64,000 bases of DNA. It comes from Halococcus saccharolyticus DSM 5350 (lineage in GTDB: Archaea; Halobacteriota; Halobacteria; Halobacteriales; Halococcaceae). Positions within the stretch are counted from its first letter, which is position 1. Each line of letters begins with the position of its first letter. The stretch covers positions 1-64,000 of the forward strand of contig NZ_AOMD01000009.1 in NCBI RefSeq assembly GCF_000336915.1. Direction: 5' to 3'. The position numbers and the translations under genes were made by a program. Below the pieces are notes generated by a model that saw only the letters and a program-made list of their open reading frames with translations, was not told where the DNA came from and made no database searches. This document shows, piece by piece, positions 16,683 through 26,197 of this stretch.

Positions 16683-18250
16683 CGCTCCATGACGGCGGCG
16701 ACGTCCTCCGGAACGGACGAGCCGGATTGGGTGACGAGCGAGACACCGACGAACGCGACGATGGCCGCGAGCAACGCGGTTGCGCCGACCGGCAGGCCGG
16801 TGAACAGTCCGTCGTAGAATCCGGTGATCCCGGCCCCGAACGCCTCGGCTCCCGCTGCCTGACCGATCCGCGGCACTGCGCTGAACACGATGTTGATCCC
16901 CATCCCGACGACGGCCGCGGCGATGGCTCCCTGCTTCGTCGCGCCCTTCCAGTTCATCCCGAGCGCCGCGATCGGGAAGATGGCGGCGGCGAAGAAGCCC
17001 CAGCCGATGGTGCCGAGGATTCCCACCAACTCGTCGGAGAAGAAGACCACGAGCGTGGCCATCACGGTGAGTCCGGCGAGCGCGCCCTGAGTGACCCGGA
17101 GCTCGGTCCGGTCGTCGTCGATAGTGCGGCCAAGCGCGCGCGGGATGTCTCGCGAGATCGCCGCCGCGCCGATGTTGAGAAAGGAGTCGCTGGTCGACAT
17201 GATCGCGGCGAGCAACGCGGCGAGGATCAGCCCAGCCACGACGCCGGGCGTGTGTTCGAGGACGAACACCGGGCCAGCGATCGAGGCGCTCGCGGGGGCG
17301 GACGTCTCGCCCGCCTCGACCATCGCGCGCAGCGAGAGGCCGGTCGAAAGCGCGAGCAGACTCGAGATCGCATAGGAGATGGCGGCGATCGGTGCGCCCC
17401 ACCGGAGGATGGTGAGATTCCGGCTCATGTAGAACTTCGTGATGAGGTGGGGCTGGCCGGCCGCCCCGATCGAGAACAGCACCCACCAGCCGAGGCCGGT
17501 GAAGATCGGGACCGCGAGTGCCGTATCGACGCCGAGGCTGCCGAACGGCGAGATCAGCGACGGATCCGCGGTCGCGAGGTTCCGCGAGATGTTGCCGATC
17601 CCGCCGCCGAAGGAGATCGCGAAGAAAAAGACGATGACAGCGCCTGTGATCATCGTGATCGCCTGGACGAAGTCGGTCCAGACACCCGCGATCATCCCGC
17701 CGAGTGCGCTGTACAGCAGGAGGATGAGCGCGCCGCCGAACAGCCCGTAGATGACGGGGATCCCGAAGATGGCGCGCATCACGTACTGGAGTGCGGCGAG
17801 ATTCGTCGCGAGATACGCGATCACGCCGACGACGACCGCGACCGCGGTCAGTCCCCGGACCCACGCGCTCTCGTAGCGAACGTACATCCCGTCGGCGAGC
17901 GTGAGCACGTCCCTGACGTCCGCGAGCACCCGCATTCGCTTCGCGAGGACGACCCACGTGACGAGAAATCCCAGAGGGGCTGTCAGGAAGATCCAAAAGG
18001 AGGTCGTCCCGAAGGCGTAGATCAGCTCCGGCCCGCCGACGAACCCGAAGCCCGACTGGATGACCGAGAAGGCCGTCAGCGCGAGCACCCACGTCCCGAT
18101 CGACTTCCCGGTGATGAGGAAGTCCTTCGTCGATTCGGTCTGGAGATAGCCCCACGCCCCGATGGCGAGCACCATGAGAAGATACACCGAGCCGAACAGC
18201 AACACGAACGGGTCGTCGGCGACCGGAATCTCCGCTTGGAGGGGGAACAT
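16679..18250 (-). CDS. sodium:solute symporter (SSS family)
   Basis: 523 residues with about thirteen transmembrane helices. SSS-family hallmarks are the N-terminal YLQTESTKDFLITGKSIG loop, GFGFVGGPELIYAFG, the GWWVLFSIGAAGQPHLITKF segment and ILAALLAAIMSTSDSFLNIG. It is a Na+-coupled importer, and its operon with an acyl-CoA ligase suggests a monocarboxylate substrate (acetate, propionate or similar). The first codon overlaps the stop of the upstream small membrane protein by 1 bp. Confidence 0.9.
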   Translation of the reverse strand: MFPLQAEIPVADDPFVLLFGSVYLLMVLAIGAWGYLQTESTKDFLITGKSIGTWVLALTAFSVIQSGFGFVGGPELIYAFGTTSFWIFLTAPLGFLVTWVVLAKRMRVLADVRDVLTLADGMYVRYESAWVRGLTAVAVVVGVIAYLATNLAALQYVMRAIFGIPVIYGLFGGALILLLYSALGGMIAGVWTDFVQAITMITGAVIVFFFAISFGGGIGNISRNLATADPSLISPFGSLGVDTALAVPIFTGLGWWVLFSIGAAGQPHLITKFYMSRNLTILRWGAPIAAISYAISSLLALSTGLSLRAMVEAGETSAPASASIAGPVFVLEHTPGVVAGLILAALLAAIMSTSDSFLNIGAAAISRDIPRALGRTIDDDRTELRVTQGALAGLTVMATLVVFFSDELVGILGTIGWGFFAAAIFPIAALGMNWKGATKQGAIAAAVVGMGINIVFSAVPRIGQAAGAEAFGAGITGFYDGLFTGLPVGATALLAAIVAFVGVSLVTQSGSSVPEDVAAVMER

Positions 18251-18723
18251 TAGTCGTCACCCTCTCGAGCGGTCCGGTCGGGCACCAGCGGGAGTCGTCG
18301 TCCGTCTTGGGCCGACCGCGCCCGTTCCATGATCCCGTCGACGATCTCGTCGCTGCCGATCGCGGGGAACCGAAGCGAGTAGAGAATCGCCCCGGCGAGC
18401 GGGAAGAGCCAGATCAGTACGAGATACGCGAGCGTCGCCTGCGGGATTCCGAACACGTAGGTGTACTCGGTCTGGCCAGGCGTCCAGAGCAGCCAGATCG
18501 CCGTCACGCCGGCGAAGAAGGTCGCTGCAAGCAGTCCCAGAAGTCCCCAGTACGGCGCGAGGTCGAGTTCGCGGGATCCGCGTTCGATCGACGAACTCGC
18601 GACGACGCCGACGATGAGCAGCGCGGCGATGTACGAGAGGACGCGGTACGATCCTACCATCGTGGCCACCAGCGCCCCGAGCGCCAGGACGCCGATCGCC
18701 GTCATGACTGTATTACGTGACAC
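18250..18723 (-). CDS. small integral membrane protein, DUF3311-like symporter partner
   Basis: 157 residues with four to five hydrophobic helices and a polar C-terminal tail. Small DUF3311-type membrane proteins commonly precede SSS symporters, and this gene directly abuts one. The start is GTG 18723, supported by a TTTAAC element about 25 bp upstream, or ATG 18705. Probably the first gene of the symporter/ligase operon. Confidence 0.65.
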   Translation of the reverse strand: MSRNTVMTAIGVLALGALVATMVGSYRVLSYIAALLIVGVVASSSIERGSRELDLAPYWGLLGLLAATFFAGVTAIWLLWTPGQTEYTYVFGIPQATLAYLVLIWLFPLAGAILYSLRFPAIGSDEIVDGIMERARSAQDGRRLPLVPDRTAREGDD

Positions 18724-18760
18724 GGCCGTTCGTTCGGGGACAGCGCGTTAAAGATGCGCA

Positions 18761-18772
18761 TTAACATGTTAA
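18761..18772. promoter_or_regulatory. 12-bp perfect palindrome upstream of the symporter operon
   Basis: TTAACATGTTAA, a perfect palindrome, lies about 40 bp upstream of the GTG of the operon. It is just upstream of a TTTAAC TATA-like element at about 18746-18751, where an activator or repressor could contact the transcription-factor-B site. It is unusually AT-rich for this genome. Confidence 0.45.
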
Positions 18773-18912
18773 CCCACAGCAGCACGGTCGACGCCGCTGA
18801 CGGCCGACAGTTTTGGCGACCGTGACCGAAACGAACCGTTCTCACAGGAACGTCGCCGGCAGTCGACATCGTCGGTATCGACGCCACACCCGACCTTCGA
18901 TCGATTCCGTTC

Positions 18913-20103
18913 TCAGTCCTCGGTCGACTCAGCGCTCGTCGGTGCGTACGCGGGATCGTTCTCCGGACTGCTCGGGTGATAGTTAGTGTCGTACTCGCCC
19001 ACGTTCCCGTCGAGTCGATCGGGATTGATCCGTCCGCCGAGCAGCATGAAATCCACCATCGTGAGCGCGCACATCGCCTCAACCACGGGAACGCCCCGCG
19101 GCGGGAGGACGGGATCGTGCCGGCCGATGACCTGAGCGGTCTTCTCCTCGCCGGTTTCCCAGTCGACGGTAGTCTGTTCTTTCGGAATCGACGTCGGCGC
19201 GTGGAGAGTCACCTCGCCACGAATGGCCTGGCCAGTCGTGATCCCACCTTGGAGACCACCGTGATCGTTGCCCGCAGGGACAGGATCGCCATCCTCATCA
19301 AATTTCCAGTCCTCGTTCCGCTCGCTCCCCTGATACCGGCGGGCCTCCTTCCCCAACCCGAACTCGAAGCTCGTGGCGGCGGGCACGCTCAACATTGCTT
19401 GGCCGAGCCGCGCCGGCACGGAGTCGAACCGGGGTGCACCCAGGCCTTGGGGCGCGCCGCGGATCTCGAATTGAATGGAACCACCGATCGAGTCGCCCGC
19501 TTCCTGGTATTCGTCGATTTTCTCGCGCATCCGGTCTGCAGTCTCGGGGTGTGCACACCGGACCTCGTTCTCCTCGACGTGCTCACCCATCTGCTCGAAG
19601 GTCACGTCGGGGGCCTCGATCTCCCCGATCTGGTTGACGTGCGCCCGGATCTCGATCCCCTCGCTCGCGAGGATCGCCTTCGCGATCGCGCCGGCGGCGA
19701 CCCAGTTCGCGGTCTCGCGGGCGGAGGAGCGTCCGCCGCCGCCCCAGTTCCGGGTGCCGAACTTCGCGGAGTAGGTAAAGTCGCCGTGGGAGGGTCGGGG
19801 AGCGGTGATGAACGGCTCGTACTTGCCCGAGCGTGCGTCCTTGTTCTGGATCACCATCCCGATCGGTGTCCCGGTGGTGTAGCCGTCCTGAAGCCCCGAC
19901 TTGATCGATACCGCGTCTGGCTCGCCGCGGCTGGTCGTGATCTGTGACTGGCCTGGTTTCCGTCGGTCAAGTTCGGCCTGAACCGTCTCTTCGTCGAGTT
20001 CCAGTCCTGCGGGACAGCCCGACACGGTGACCCCCATCGCCTCGCCGTGGCTCTCGCCGAACGTGGTGACCCGAAAGAGCCGCCCGAACTCGTTGCCGTT
20101 CAT
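18913..20103 (-). CDS. aroC: chorismate synthase
   Basis: 396 residues. Converts 5-enolpyruvylshikimate-3-phosphate to chorismate using reduced FMN. The three family signatures are present: RVTTFGESHG near the N-terminus, RSSARETANWVAAGA in the middle and HDPVLPPRGVPVVEAM near the end. The ATG at 20103 (MNGNEFGRLF) gives the standard start; the upstream extension is not conserved-looking. Other shikimate-pathway genes lie within 12 kb (aroA, aroK, chorismate mutase, tyrA-like) but not in one operon. Confidence 0.97.
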   Translation of the reverse strand: MNGNEFGRLFRVTTFGESHGEAMGVTVSGCPAGLELDEETVQAELDRRKPGQSQITTSRGEPDAVSIKSGLQDGYTTGTPIGMVIQNKDARSGKYEPFITAPRPSHGDFTYSAKFGTRNWGGGGRSSARETANWVAAGAIAKAILASEGIEIRAHVNQIGEIEAPDVTFEQMGEHVEENEVRCAHPETADRMREKIDEYQEAGDSIGGSIQFEIRGAPQGLGAPRFDSVPARLGQAMLSVPAATSFEFGLGKEARRYQGSERNEDWKFDEDGDPVPAGNDHGGLQGGITTGQAIRGEVTLHAPTSIPKEQTTVDWETGEEKTAQVIGRHDPVLPPRGVPVVEAMCALTMVDFMLLGGRINPDRLDGNVGEYDTNYHPSSPENDPAYAPTSAESTED

Positions 20104-20340
20104 GTTCGAGGGTTGTGGCGTGGGGATTTGAAGGTTGCAATCCACACGGTGTTTTGCGATGCGAGCGGAACCTCGTGAACAATACTCCCGAAGCCCTCAC
20201 GCTGAAAACTCGCGCGGATCGCGCTGCGCTCCTCGGTCGCTTCCTGTGGTGCTTGCGGCTCCGTGCTTCGTTTTCAGCGCTCGCCCTTCGAGTCCACCAG
20301 GACCGCACCACTCCACACCGCCCGCACGCCACCGCTGCCG
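20104..20340. other. intergenic region with degenerate dispersed-repeat sequence
   Basis: No gene seen. The stretch near 20275-20340 (cgccc-tcgagtccaccaggaccgca) resembles the sequence at about 62780-62825 (tcgatccaccaggtccgca), so it may be a decayed copy of the dispersed repeat also found near 3.0 kb. Confidence 0.4.
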
Positions 20341-21606
20341 TTACTCCTGCAACAAATCGATCGTGGCGGCCGCGAACGGGACGAGCATCTCGTCGGGGTG
20401 CATTCCGCCGTGCATGCCGACATAGGACAGTCCCTCGTCGCTCATGTCGGCGAACCCGTGGCGCGGAACCGCGAGCACATCGGGGCACCGCCGCTCGAAC
20501 CGCTCGCTCGGCTCGCGGTCGCCGAACAGGTTTTCGGCGAGCAGTTCCTCGCGGGTCACCACCAGCGGATCCAGCGGATCGAGGCCCGTTTCGATCGCCG
20601 CGACGAGCGCGTCACGGTGGCCCTCGCGGGCGTGGAACTGGAGGTTGCGCGGCCCGCCGAGCGGCCGGATCGGGTCGCCGTTCGCGTCCCGGCGAAGATG
20701 CTCGTCAAGGGCAAGTTCCCGCAGGTCGACGGTCGTCTCGGGCGTCGCGTCGACCTCGCCGTGATCGGCGGTCACGACGAGCAGCGTCCGTTCGGCCACA
20801 GCTGGGTCGAGAAGTTCGACCACCTCCCGTTTCAAGGCATTGAGGACGTAGCCGAGCTGGGCGTCGGTCTCGGGATGAGCGACGCCGGCGTAGTGGGCCA
20901 GCGAGTCGACGCTCGGCACGTAGAGATAGCAGTACGTCGGGTCGGTCGCCGCCGCCAACTCTTCGCGGACGCGGTAGGCACCCTGCGCGACGTTGTGGTA
21001 GTCGCGGTGGCGCGCGCCGCGAGTCGCCTGGCGGGAGTACGACGAGTCCGCCTGGCCCGCCGGGGCGACGATCATCGAATCGCCGGACAGCCGGTCGTAC
21101 ACCGATCGTTCGTCGACTAGCACCGAAGCGTCGGTGTCGTGGAGGTGCGCGATCGGTTCGTCGTCCGCATCGGCGAACGGGAGCGTCTGGAGCGTCGTCC
21201 CGAGCTCCTCCGAGTACGCCCACCAGCCGAGCACGCCGTGTTCGACGGGCTGGGTCGCGGTGTTGTGCGTGGTGATCGCTGCCGCCGTCTCCGAGGGGTA
21301 GATGCTCGTCAGCGGCGTCACCGTCGCCCGTTCGGCGAGCGTTCCGAGAAACGGGTGATCAGGCCTGGCGCGCCGGAAATGGTTCCAGCCGAACCCATCA
21401 ACCAGTGCGACGACGACGTGCTCCACTCCCTCGGTGTCGACGCCGTCGAAGACGTCCTCGGGGAGCGGCCGCCTCGCGTCGTCGTCGAACAGCGACAGCA
21501 CGGTGTCGGCGACGTTCCCGAACGAGTAGTCCTCCCACGCGGGACGAACCATGCCCGGCGCGAGTTCGTCCTCGCGGAGAGTGGCGGCGAGATCGGTTCG
21601 AAGCAC
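20341..21606 (-). CDS. alkaline-phosphatase-superfamily nucleotide pyrophosphatase/phosphodiesterase
   Basis: 421 residues. Metal and nucleophile motifs of the superfamily are visible: VVVALVDGFGWNHF (first Asp), TSIYPSETAAAITT (Thr/Ser nucleophile region), LYVPSVDSLAHYAG, VVTADHGEVD and GMHGGMHPDEM. It probably hydrolyses nucleotide or other phosphodiesters; several haloarchaeal genomes annotate the family as type I phosphodiesterase/nucleotide pyrophosphatase. No signal peptide is seen, so a cytoplasmic location is likely. Monocistronic, in line with aroC and aroA on the same strand. Confidence 0.85.
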   Translation of the reverse strand: MLRTDLAATLREDELAPGMVRPAWEDYSFGNVADTVLSLFDDDARRPLPEDVFDGVDTEGVEHVVVALVDGFGWNHFRRARPDHPFLGTLAERATVTPLTSIYPSETAAAITTHNTATQPVEHGVLGWWAYSEELGTTLQTLPFADADDEPIAHLHDTDASVLVDERSVYDRLSGDSMIVAPAGQADSSYSRQATRGARHRDYHNVAQGAYRVREELAAATDPTYCYLYVPSVDSLAHYAGVAHPETDAQLGYVLNALKREVVELLDPAVAERTLLVVTADHGEVDATPETTVDLRELALDEHLRRDANGDPIRPLGGPRNLQFHAREGHRDALVAAIETGLDPLDPLVVTREELLAENLFGDREPSERFERRCPDVLAVPRHGFADMSDEGLSYVGMHGGMHPDEMLVPFAAATIDLLQE

Positions 21607-21677
21607 GAGTCGGAATCACATCGGTGGACAAAGAAGACACCGATCGAACAGGTGTCGCTGCCGTCCGTCCTCGCCGC

Positions 21678-22970
21678 TCACTCTGTGGTCTGCACGTCTG
21701 CCCCCAACCCCGCCAACTCCCCGAAGAAGTCTGGAAAAGAGACGTCGACGTGTTCCGAGCCCGTGATCGTCGTCCCGCCGTCCGCAATCAACCCTGCGAC
21801 CGCGAGCGCCATCACGATTCGGTGATCACCGCGCCCGTCGACACGCGCTCCCCGGAGGTCGGTGTCGCCGCCGTGGACCGTGAGCGAACCAGGCGTCTCT
21901 TCGACCCGTGCGCCCATCGCCGCCAGCTCGTCGGCCATCGCGCTCACCCGATCGGTCTCCTTGTACCGGACGTGTTCGGCGTTCACGAGCCGCATCTCGT
22001 CGTCGGCCGCGGCCCCGAGGACCGCGAGCGTCGGGAGGAGGTCGGGCGTGTCGCCCACGTCGACCTCGACGCCCGAGAGTGCGGACCGCCGGACCGTGAT
22101 GACGCCCGTCTCGCGATCCCACGCGATCTCGGCTCCCATCCGATCGAGGATCTCGACGATGGCGGCGTCGCCCTGGGCGCTCGGGTACGCGCCGTGGACT
22201 TCGAGCCCGTCGTCGGCCGCGAGCGCGCCCGCCGCGAGCAGGTACGAGATCGAGGAGAAGTCGCCGGGCACACGATACCGGCCGTCCGCCGCCGCGTACG
22301 ACTGCCCGTCCGCGACCGCAAAGCCCGCATCGGTCGACCGGGTGTCGATCCCGAAGTCGGCGAGCACCTCGCGGGTGATCTCGACGTAGGGAGCGGACTT
22401 GAGTTCGGTTTCGAGGCCGATCTCGATCCCTCCTTCCATGTGTGCGCCGGCCATGAGGAGCGCGGTCACGAACTGCGAGGAGACGTCGCCAGGCATCGAG
22501 ACCGTCCCGCCCTCGATCGGCCCGCCCACGACGAGCGGTGCCTGACCGTTCGCGCGGGTGCTCTCGGCTCGCCCACCGAGATCGTGGATCGCGTCGAGCA
22601 GCGGGCCGTGCGGACGCGAGCGCAGCGAGCCGTCGCCGGTGAGCACGGTGAGACCATCGCCGAGCGCCGCGGCCGCGGTCGTGAGCCGGATCGTCGTGCC
22701 GCTGTTAGCGCAGTCGATCACGTCCGCGGGCGTTTCGGGTCGCCCGCCGAACCCCTGGATCGAGAGTTCGTCGTCGGTTTCGGTGACCGTTCCGCCGTAG
22801 GCCTCGACGGCGCGCATCGTCGCCCGGGTGTCGGCGCTCACGAGCGGTCGTTCGATTACGGTCTCCCCGTCGGTGTAGCCCGCGGCGAGGATGGCCCGGT
22901 GGGTGTAGCTCTTCGACGGCGGCGCGTCGACCCGTCCCCCGACCGCTGATTCGCGGATTTCGGCGTCCAT
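21678..22970 (-). CDS. aroA: 3-phosphoshikimate 1-carboxyvinyltransferase (EPSP synthase)
   Basis: 430 residues. Condenses PEP with shikimate-3-phosphate. Motifs seen are [14 protein letters not shown] at the N-terminus (shikimate and PEP binding), [27 protein letters not shown], and near the C-terminus the [13 protein letters not shown] and [12 protein letters not shown] blocks. The ATG at 22970 ([12 protein letters not shown]) gives the standard length; the longer open frame upstream has no family similarity. Supplies the substrate of the nearby AroC. Confidence 0.97.
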   Translation of the reverse strand: MDAEIRESAVGGRVDAPPSKSYTHRAILAAGYTDGETVIERPLVSADTRATMRAVEAYGGTVTETDDELSIQGFGGRPETPADVIDCANSGTTIRLTTAAAALGDGLTVLTGDGSLRSRPHGPLLDAIHDLGGRAESTRANGQAPLVVGGPIEGGTVSMPGDVSSQFVTALLMAGAHMEGGIEIGLETELKSAPYVEITREVLADFGIDTRSTDAGFAVADGQSYAAADGRYRVPGDFSSISYLLAAGALAADDGLEVHGAYPSAQGDAAIVEILDRMGAEIAWDRETGVITVRRSALSGVEVDVGDTPDLLPTLAVLGAAADDEMRLVNAEHVRYKETDRVSAMADELAAMGARVEETPGSLTVHGGDTDLRGARVDGRGDHRIVMALAVAGLIADGGTTITGSEHVDVSFPDFFGELAGLGADVQTTE

Positions 22971-23331
22971 GATCGCCCGCACGGACGGGGATGGTATCAG
23001 GCTGCCGACCACGACAACAATCCGTTTATCGAAAACAGCGGACCGGCGTTCAGTGAGGGTTTTCGAAAATAGCTGGCTCGTGTGGGATGACTTCCGACAC
23101 AAATGAGAACCGTAGTCCACACACTTCCCCAACCGATTCCTTCGCTCGGGCCGCTGGCCCTCACTCAGTCATCCCTCGCACGCGAGTTGCGCGCCGACGA
23201 GCGGCGCGCAGCCGCGCGCCACCCCAATGAGCGGATGTGTCCCGACCGACACATCCACGACAATAATCGCGCCCTCAGGTCGAGTGTTGCCGAAGCACTA
23301 CCGTTTTGTTCGCGCCTGGCGAGGGTCGACC
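22971..23331. other. divergent intergenic region, aroA / M24 peptidase
   Basis: 361 bp with no gene. A TTTATCG AT-rich element at about 23022-23030 may drive aroA. At 23189-23220 three alternating copies of GCGCGCC/GGCGCGC can form two mutually exclusive 7-bp hairpins (loops GACGAGC and AGCC). The remainder is GC-rich without clear features. Confidence 0.4.
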
Positions 23332-24495
23332 ATGGACCCAGACCTCTCCACGCTCGACGAAGCGCTCGACGGGGCCGGCGTCGACGGCTATCTTCTCGAC
23401 GCCGACTCCGATGTACCGGACCAGCGCTACCTCGCCGGGTTCGACGCGCCCGACCCCTTCGTGACCCTCTACGACGGCGACACACACCTCCTGGTCTCGG
23501 CGCTCGAATACGGCCGCGCGAAGACCGCGAGCCGGGCCGACACCGTCGCACGCCACAGCGATTACACCGAGGGGGCCGGCAGCCGGGAGGCCGCCGGCGA
23601 GGTGCTCGCGGCGTTCCTCGAAGACCACGACGTCTCGTCCGTCCTCGTCCCGCCGCGCTTCCCGGTCGGGGTCGCCGACGATCTCCGCGAGCGCGACGTC
23701 GCGGTGACCAGCGAGGACGACGGCGCGGGGGTCCTCACCGACATCCGAGCCGTGAAGACCGACGAGGAGATCGACCACGTCCGTAGTGCGCAGCGCGCCA
23801 ACGAGCGCGCGATGGCCGCCGCCGAGGAGCTCCTGCGCGAGGCCACGATCGAGGGCAACCGGCTCGTCCACGACGGCGAGACGCTCACCGCCGAGCGCGT
23901 GAAGACCGAAATCGAGACCACCCTCCTCCACGAGGGGTGTGCGCTCTCCGAAACTATCGTCGCGAGCGGTGCGGACGCCGCCGATCCCCACGACCGCGGC
24001 AGCGGCCCGATCGCGCCAGGCGAGGCGGTCATCGTCGACATCTTCCCGCAGGACAACGATACGGGCTATCACGCCGACATGACCCGAACGTTCGTGAAGG
24101 GCGAGCCGAGCGAGGCGATCGAGGAGTGGTACGATCTCACCGAGGACGCCTTCGAGGCGGCACTCGACGTCGTCGAACCGGGCGCGACGGGAGCCGAGGT
24201 CCACGACGCGGTCTGTGACGTCTACGAGGACGCCGGCGAGCCCACGCTCAGAGCAGATCCCGAGACCGAGACAGGGTTCATCCACGGGACGGGCCACGGC
24301 GTGGGGCTCGCGGTCCACGAGATGCCGAGCCTGAGCTTCGAGGGTGAGGAACTCGAACCCGGCAACGTCATCACGGTCGAACCGGGGCTCTACGATCCCG
24401 ATGTCGGCGGCGTGCGGATCGAGGATTTCGTGGTCGTCACGGAGGACGGCTACGAGAACCTGACCGACTACCCGAAGGCGCTCCGGGTCGAGTAA
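23332..24495 (+). CDS. M24-family Xaa-Pro aminopeptidase/dipeptidase
   Basis: 387 residues. The N-terminal creatinase-like domain (about 1-150) precedes a pita-bread catalytic domain with the dinuclear metal ligands in order: VDIFPQDNDTGYHADMTRTF (two Asp), GTGHGVGLAVHEMP (His), VEPGLYDP (Glu) and GVRIEDFVVV (Glu). It cleaves Xaa-Pro bonds or dipeptides in the cytosol. The ATG at 23332 begins the family-like N-terminus MDPDLSTLDEAL. Confidence 0.9.
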   Translation: MDPDLSTLDEALDGAGVDGYLLDADSDVPDQRYLAGFDAPDPFVTLYDGDTHLLVSALEYGRAKTASRADTVARHSDYTEGAGSREAAGEVLAAFLEDHDVSSVLVPPRFPVGVADDLRERDVAVTSEDDGAGVLTDIRAVKTDEEIDHVRSAQRANERAMAAAEELLREATIEGNRLVHDGETLTAERVKTEIETTLLHEGCALSETIVASGADAADPHDRGSGPIAPGEAVIVDIFPQDNDTGYHADMTRTFVKGEPSEAIEEWYDLTEDAFEAALDVVEPGATGAEVHDAVCDVYEDAGEPTLRADPETETGFIHGTGHGVGLAVHEMPSLSFEGEELEPGNVITVEPGLYDPDVGGVRIEDFVVVTEDGYENLTDYPKALRVE

Positions 24496-24547
24496 CGGGT
24501 CAACTTCGACCGCCAATATTTTCAGCCGCGTGACTTTTGGAGAGGAC

Positions 24548-25348
24548 ATGCGCCGCCCGCCGATCGACGCGTTCGATCTCGCGCTCGGTGTCTACGTGGG
24601 GACGGTCGCGCTCGTCACCGCTGCCGCGGTGACCGGGCGAGGCCTCCTCACCCGGCTGCCGTTCGTGGCTGCTATCGCCGCCCTGCTTGTCGGTTCCAGC
24701 ATCGCAGCAACTCGGACGAATCCCGTCGTGTGGCTGGTCGAACGCCGCCTCCATTCCGCGCTCGTGTTTGCTCCGACGGCTCCCCTGCTGGCCGTCATGG
24801 TCGGAGCTTCGTTCGGCGTCATCTCCTTCGAAACGACTCTTCTGTGGCTCCAGTATCTGCTCCCGCTCGCAGTTGCCGGACTGTTCGTGGCCGTCGTGGC
24901 GATGCGCCGCTACGTGGCTCATGTCCGCGAGCACGAGCGCGTTCTCGCCGAGTGGACCGCCGAGCCCGACGCCCGTTACAAATGGGGCGTCCGGACGCTG
25001 TTGTTCGTCGGTGCCGTGGCGTTCATCGTTGGCAGCTTCATGATCAGCCTCGAATTCGATACCGAAACGACGTTCCTCACCTCGTTTGGCGGCGTGTTCA
25101 TCGCTTACGCGGCCTTCACGGGCCGCGAGCGACGATACACGCTTTTCGAGACCGGTCTCGTGGTACACACCTCGGGGACGATGAACGGGGTGTTCGTCCC
25201 GCTCGGGCGGCTCCGCTCGGTCACGCGGTCCGACCGCGTACTGACGATTCATCGCCGCCTGCCGTGGCCAATCCCGTTCCGGTGTTCGCTCGCCGCTATC
25301 GGGGACCCCGACACCGTCGAATCGACGCTGCGCGAGCGGCTCGGATAG
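24548..25348 (+). CDS. membrane protein with C-terminal PH-like domain
   Basis: 266 residues. Six hydrophobic helices within residues 10-180, then a C-terminal segment, about 195-266 (YTLFETGLVVHTSGTMNGVF ... VLTIHRRLPWPIPF), with the beta pattern of bacterial PH-like (bPH) domains. No known function. It starts 52 bp after the peptidase gene and could be co-transcribed with it. Confidence 0.65.
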   Translation: MRRPPIDAFDLALGVYVGTVALVTAAAVTGRGLLTRLPFVAAIAALLVGSSIAATRTNPVVWLVERRLHSALVFAPTAPLLAVMVGASFGVISFETTLLWLQYLLPLAVAGLFVAVVAMRRYVAHVREHERVLAEWTAEPDARYKWGVRTLLFVGAVAFIVGSFMISLEFDTETTFLTSFGGVFIAYAAFTGRERRYTLFETGLVVHTSGTMNGVFVPLGRLRSVTRSDRVLTIHRRLPWPIPFRCSLAAIGDPDTVESTLRERLG

Positions 25349-25390
25349 CGGTCGGACAGGCTTTTGCCGCCCGCCAGGAAACGGCGAGCA

Positions 25391-26197
25391 ATGAAACTAC
25401 TCGTCGTCGGCGCGGGCACGATGGGTCGGTGGTTCGCCGAGACCGTCATTGCGGAACGAGCGGCGGACACCGATGTCGCCTTCACCGACGCCGATTCCGA
25501 CGCCGCAACCGCCGCTGCCGACGCAATCGACGGACGGACGATACCACTCGACAGCGACGAGCACTTCGATGCGGTCTGTCTCGCGGTCCCGATCTCGGCG
25601 ATCGAGGAACGCATCGCCGTGCACGCCCTGCAAGCCGACCGCGCGATACTCGACGTCACGGGAGTGATGGCCGCTCCCGTGGCGGCAATGGCCGAACACG
25701 CCGCGGACCGCGAGCGGATGAGCGTCCACCCGCTGTTCGCACCCGAGAACGCGCCAGGCACCATTGCCGTGGTCGCCGACGCGCTCGGTCCGGTGACCGA
25801 CGAGATCCGCACGGCGCTCGCGGTCGAGAACGATCTCTTCGAAACCACACCCGCCGAACACGACGAGGCGATGGCCACGGTACAAGCCCGCACCCACGCC
25901 GCAGTGCTCGCCTACGCGCTCGCCGCCGAGGACGTTCGTGAGGAGTTCCACACCCCGATCTCCGGTCCGCTCGATGCGCTCGCCGAGCAAGTTCTCTCGG
26001 GCTCACCAGGTGTCTACGGCGAGATTCAAACTGCGTTCGACGGCGCGGAAGCGGTCGCCGCCGCGGCCGAGCGGATCGTCGACGCCGACGGCGAGGAGTT
26101 CGAGCAGCTCTACCGCGAGGCACGCGACGCACGCGCTGGGGAGTCGGACGACGAACCGGGCGACGATCCGGCCGGCGGCCGTGAGGTCGAGCGATGA
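25391..26197 (+). CDS. tyrA: prephenate dehydrogenase-like protein
   Basis: 268 residues. The N-terminal NAD(P)-binding fold (LLVVGAGTMGRWFAE) is followed by CLAVPISAIEERI, ILDVTGVMAAP and MSVHPLFAPENAP. The last carries the family's HP-x-FGP-like motif, here HPLFAPE. The C-terminal helical domain includes QARTHAAVLAYALA. Predicted to convert prephenate to 4-hydroxyphenylpyruvate for tyrosine. It overlaps the next gene by 4 bp. The symbol is by similarity; substrate preference cannot be told from sequence. Confidence 0.85.
   Translation: MKLLVVGAGTMGRWFAETVIAERAADTDVAFTDADSDAATAAADAIDGRTIPLDSDEHFDAVCLAVPISAIEERIAVHALQADRAILDVTGVMAAPVAAMAEHAADRERMSVHPLFAPENAPGTIAVVADALGPVTDEIRTALAVENDLFETTPAEHDEAMATVQARTHAAVLAYALAAEDVREEFHTPISGPLDALAEQVLSGSPGVYGEIQTAFDGAEAVAAAAERIVDADGEEFEQLYREARDARAGESDDEPGDDPAGGREVER

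Noticed and set aside
16727-18253. 508-residue plus-strand open frame rich in Asp, Arg and Glu
   Set aside because: It is the mirror of the sodium:solute symporter gene; high-GC coding DNA leaves the opposite strand open, and the protein has no fold-like pattern.
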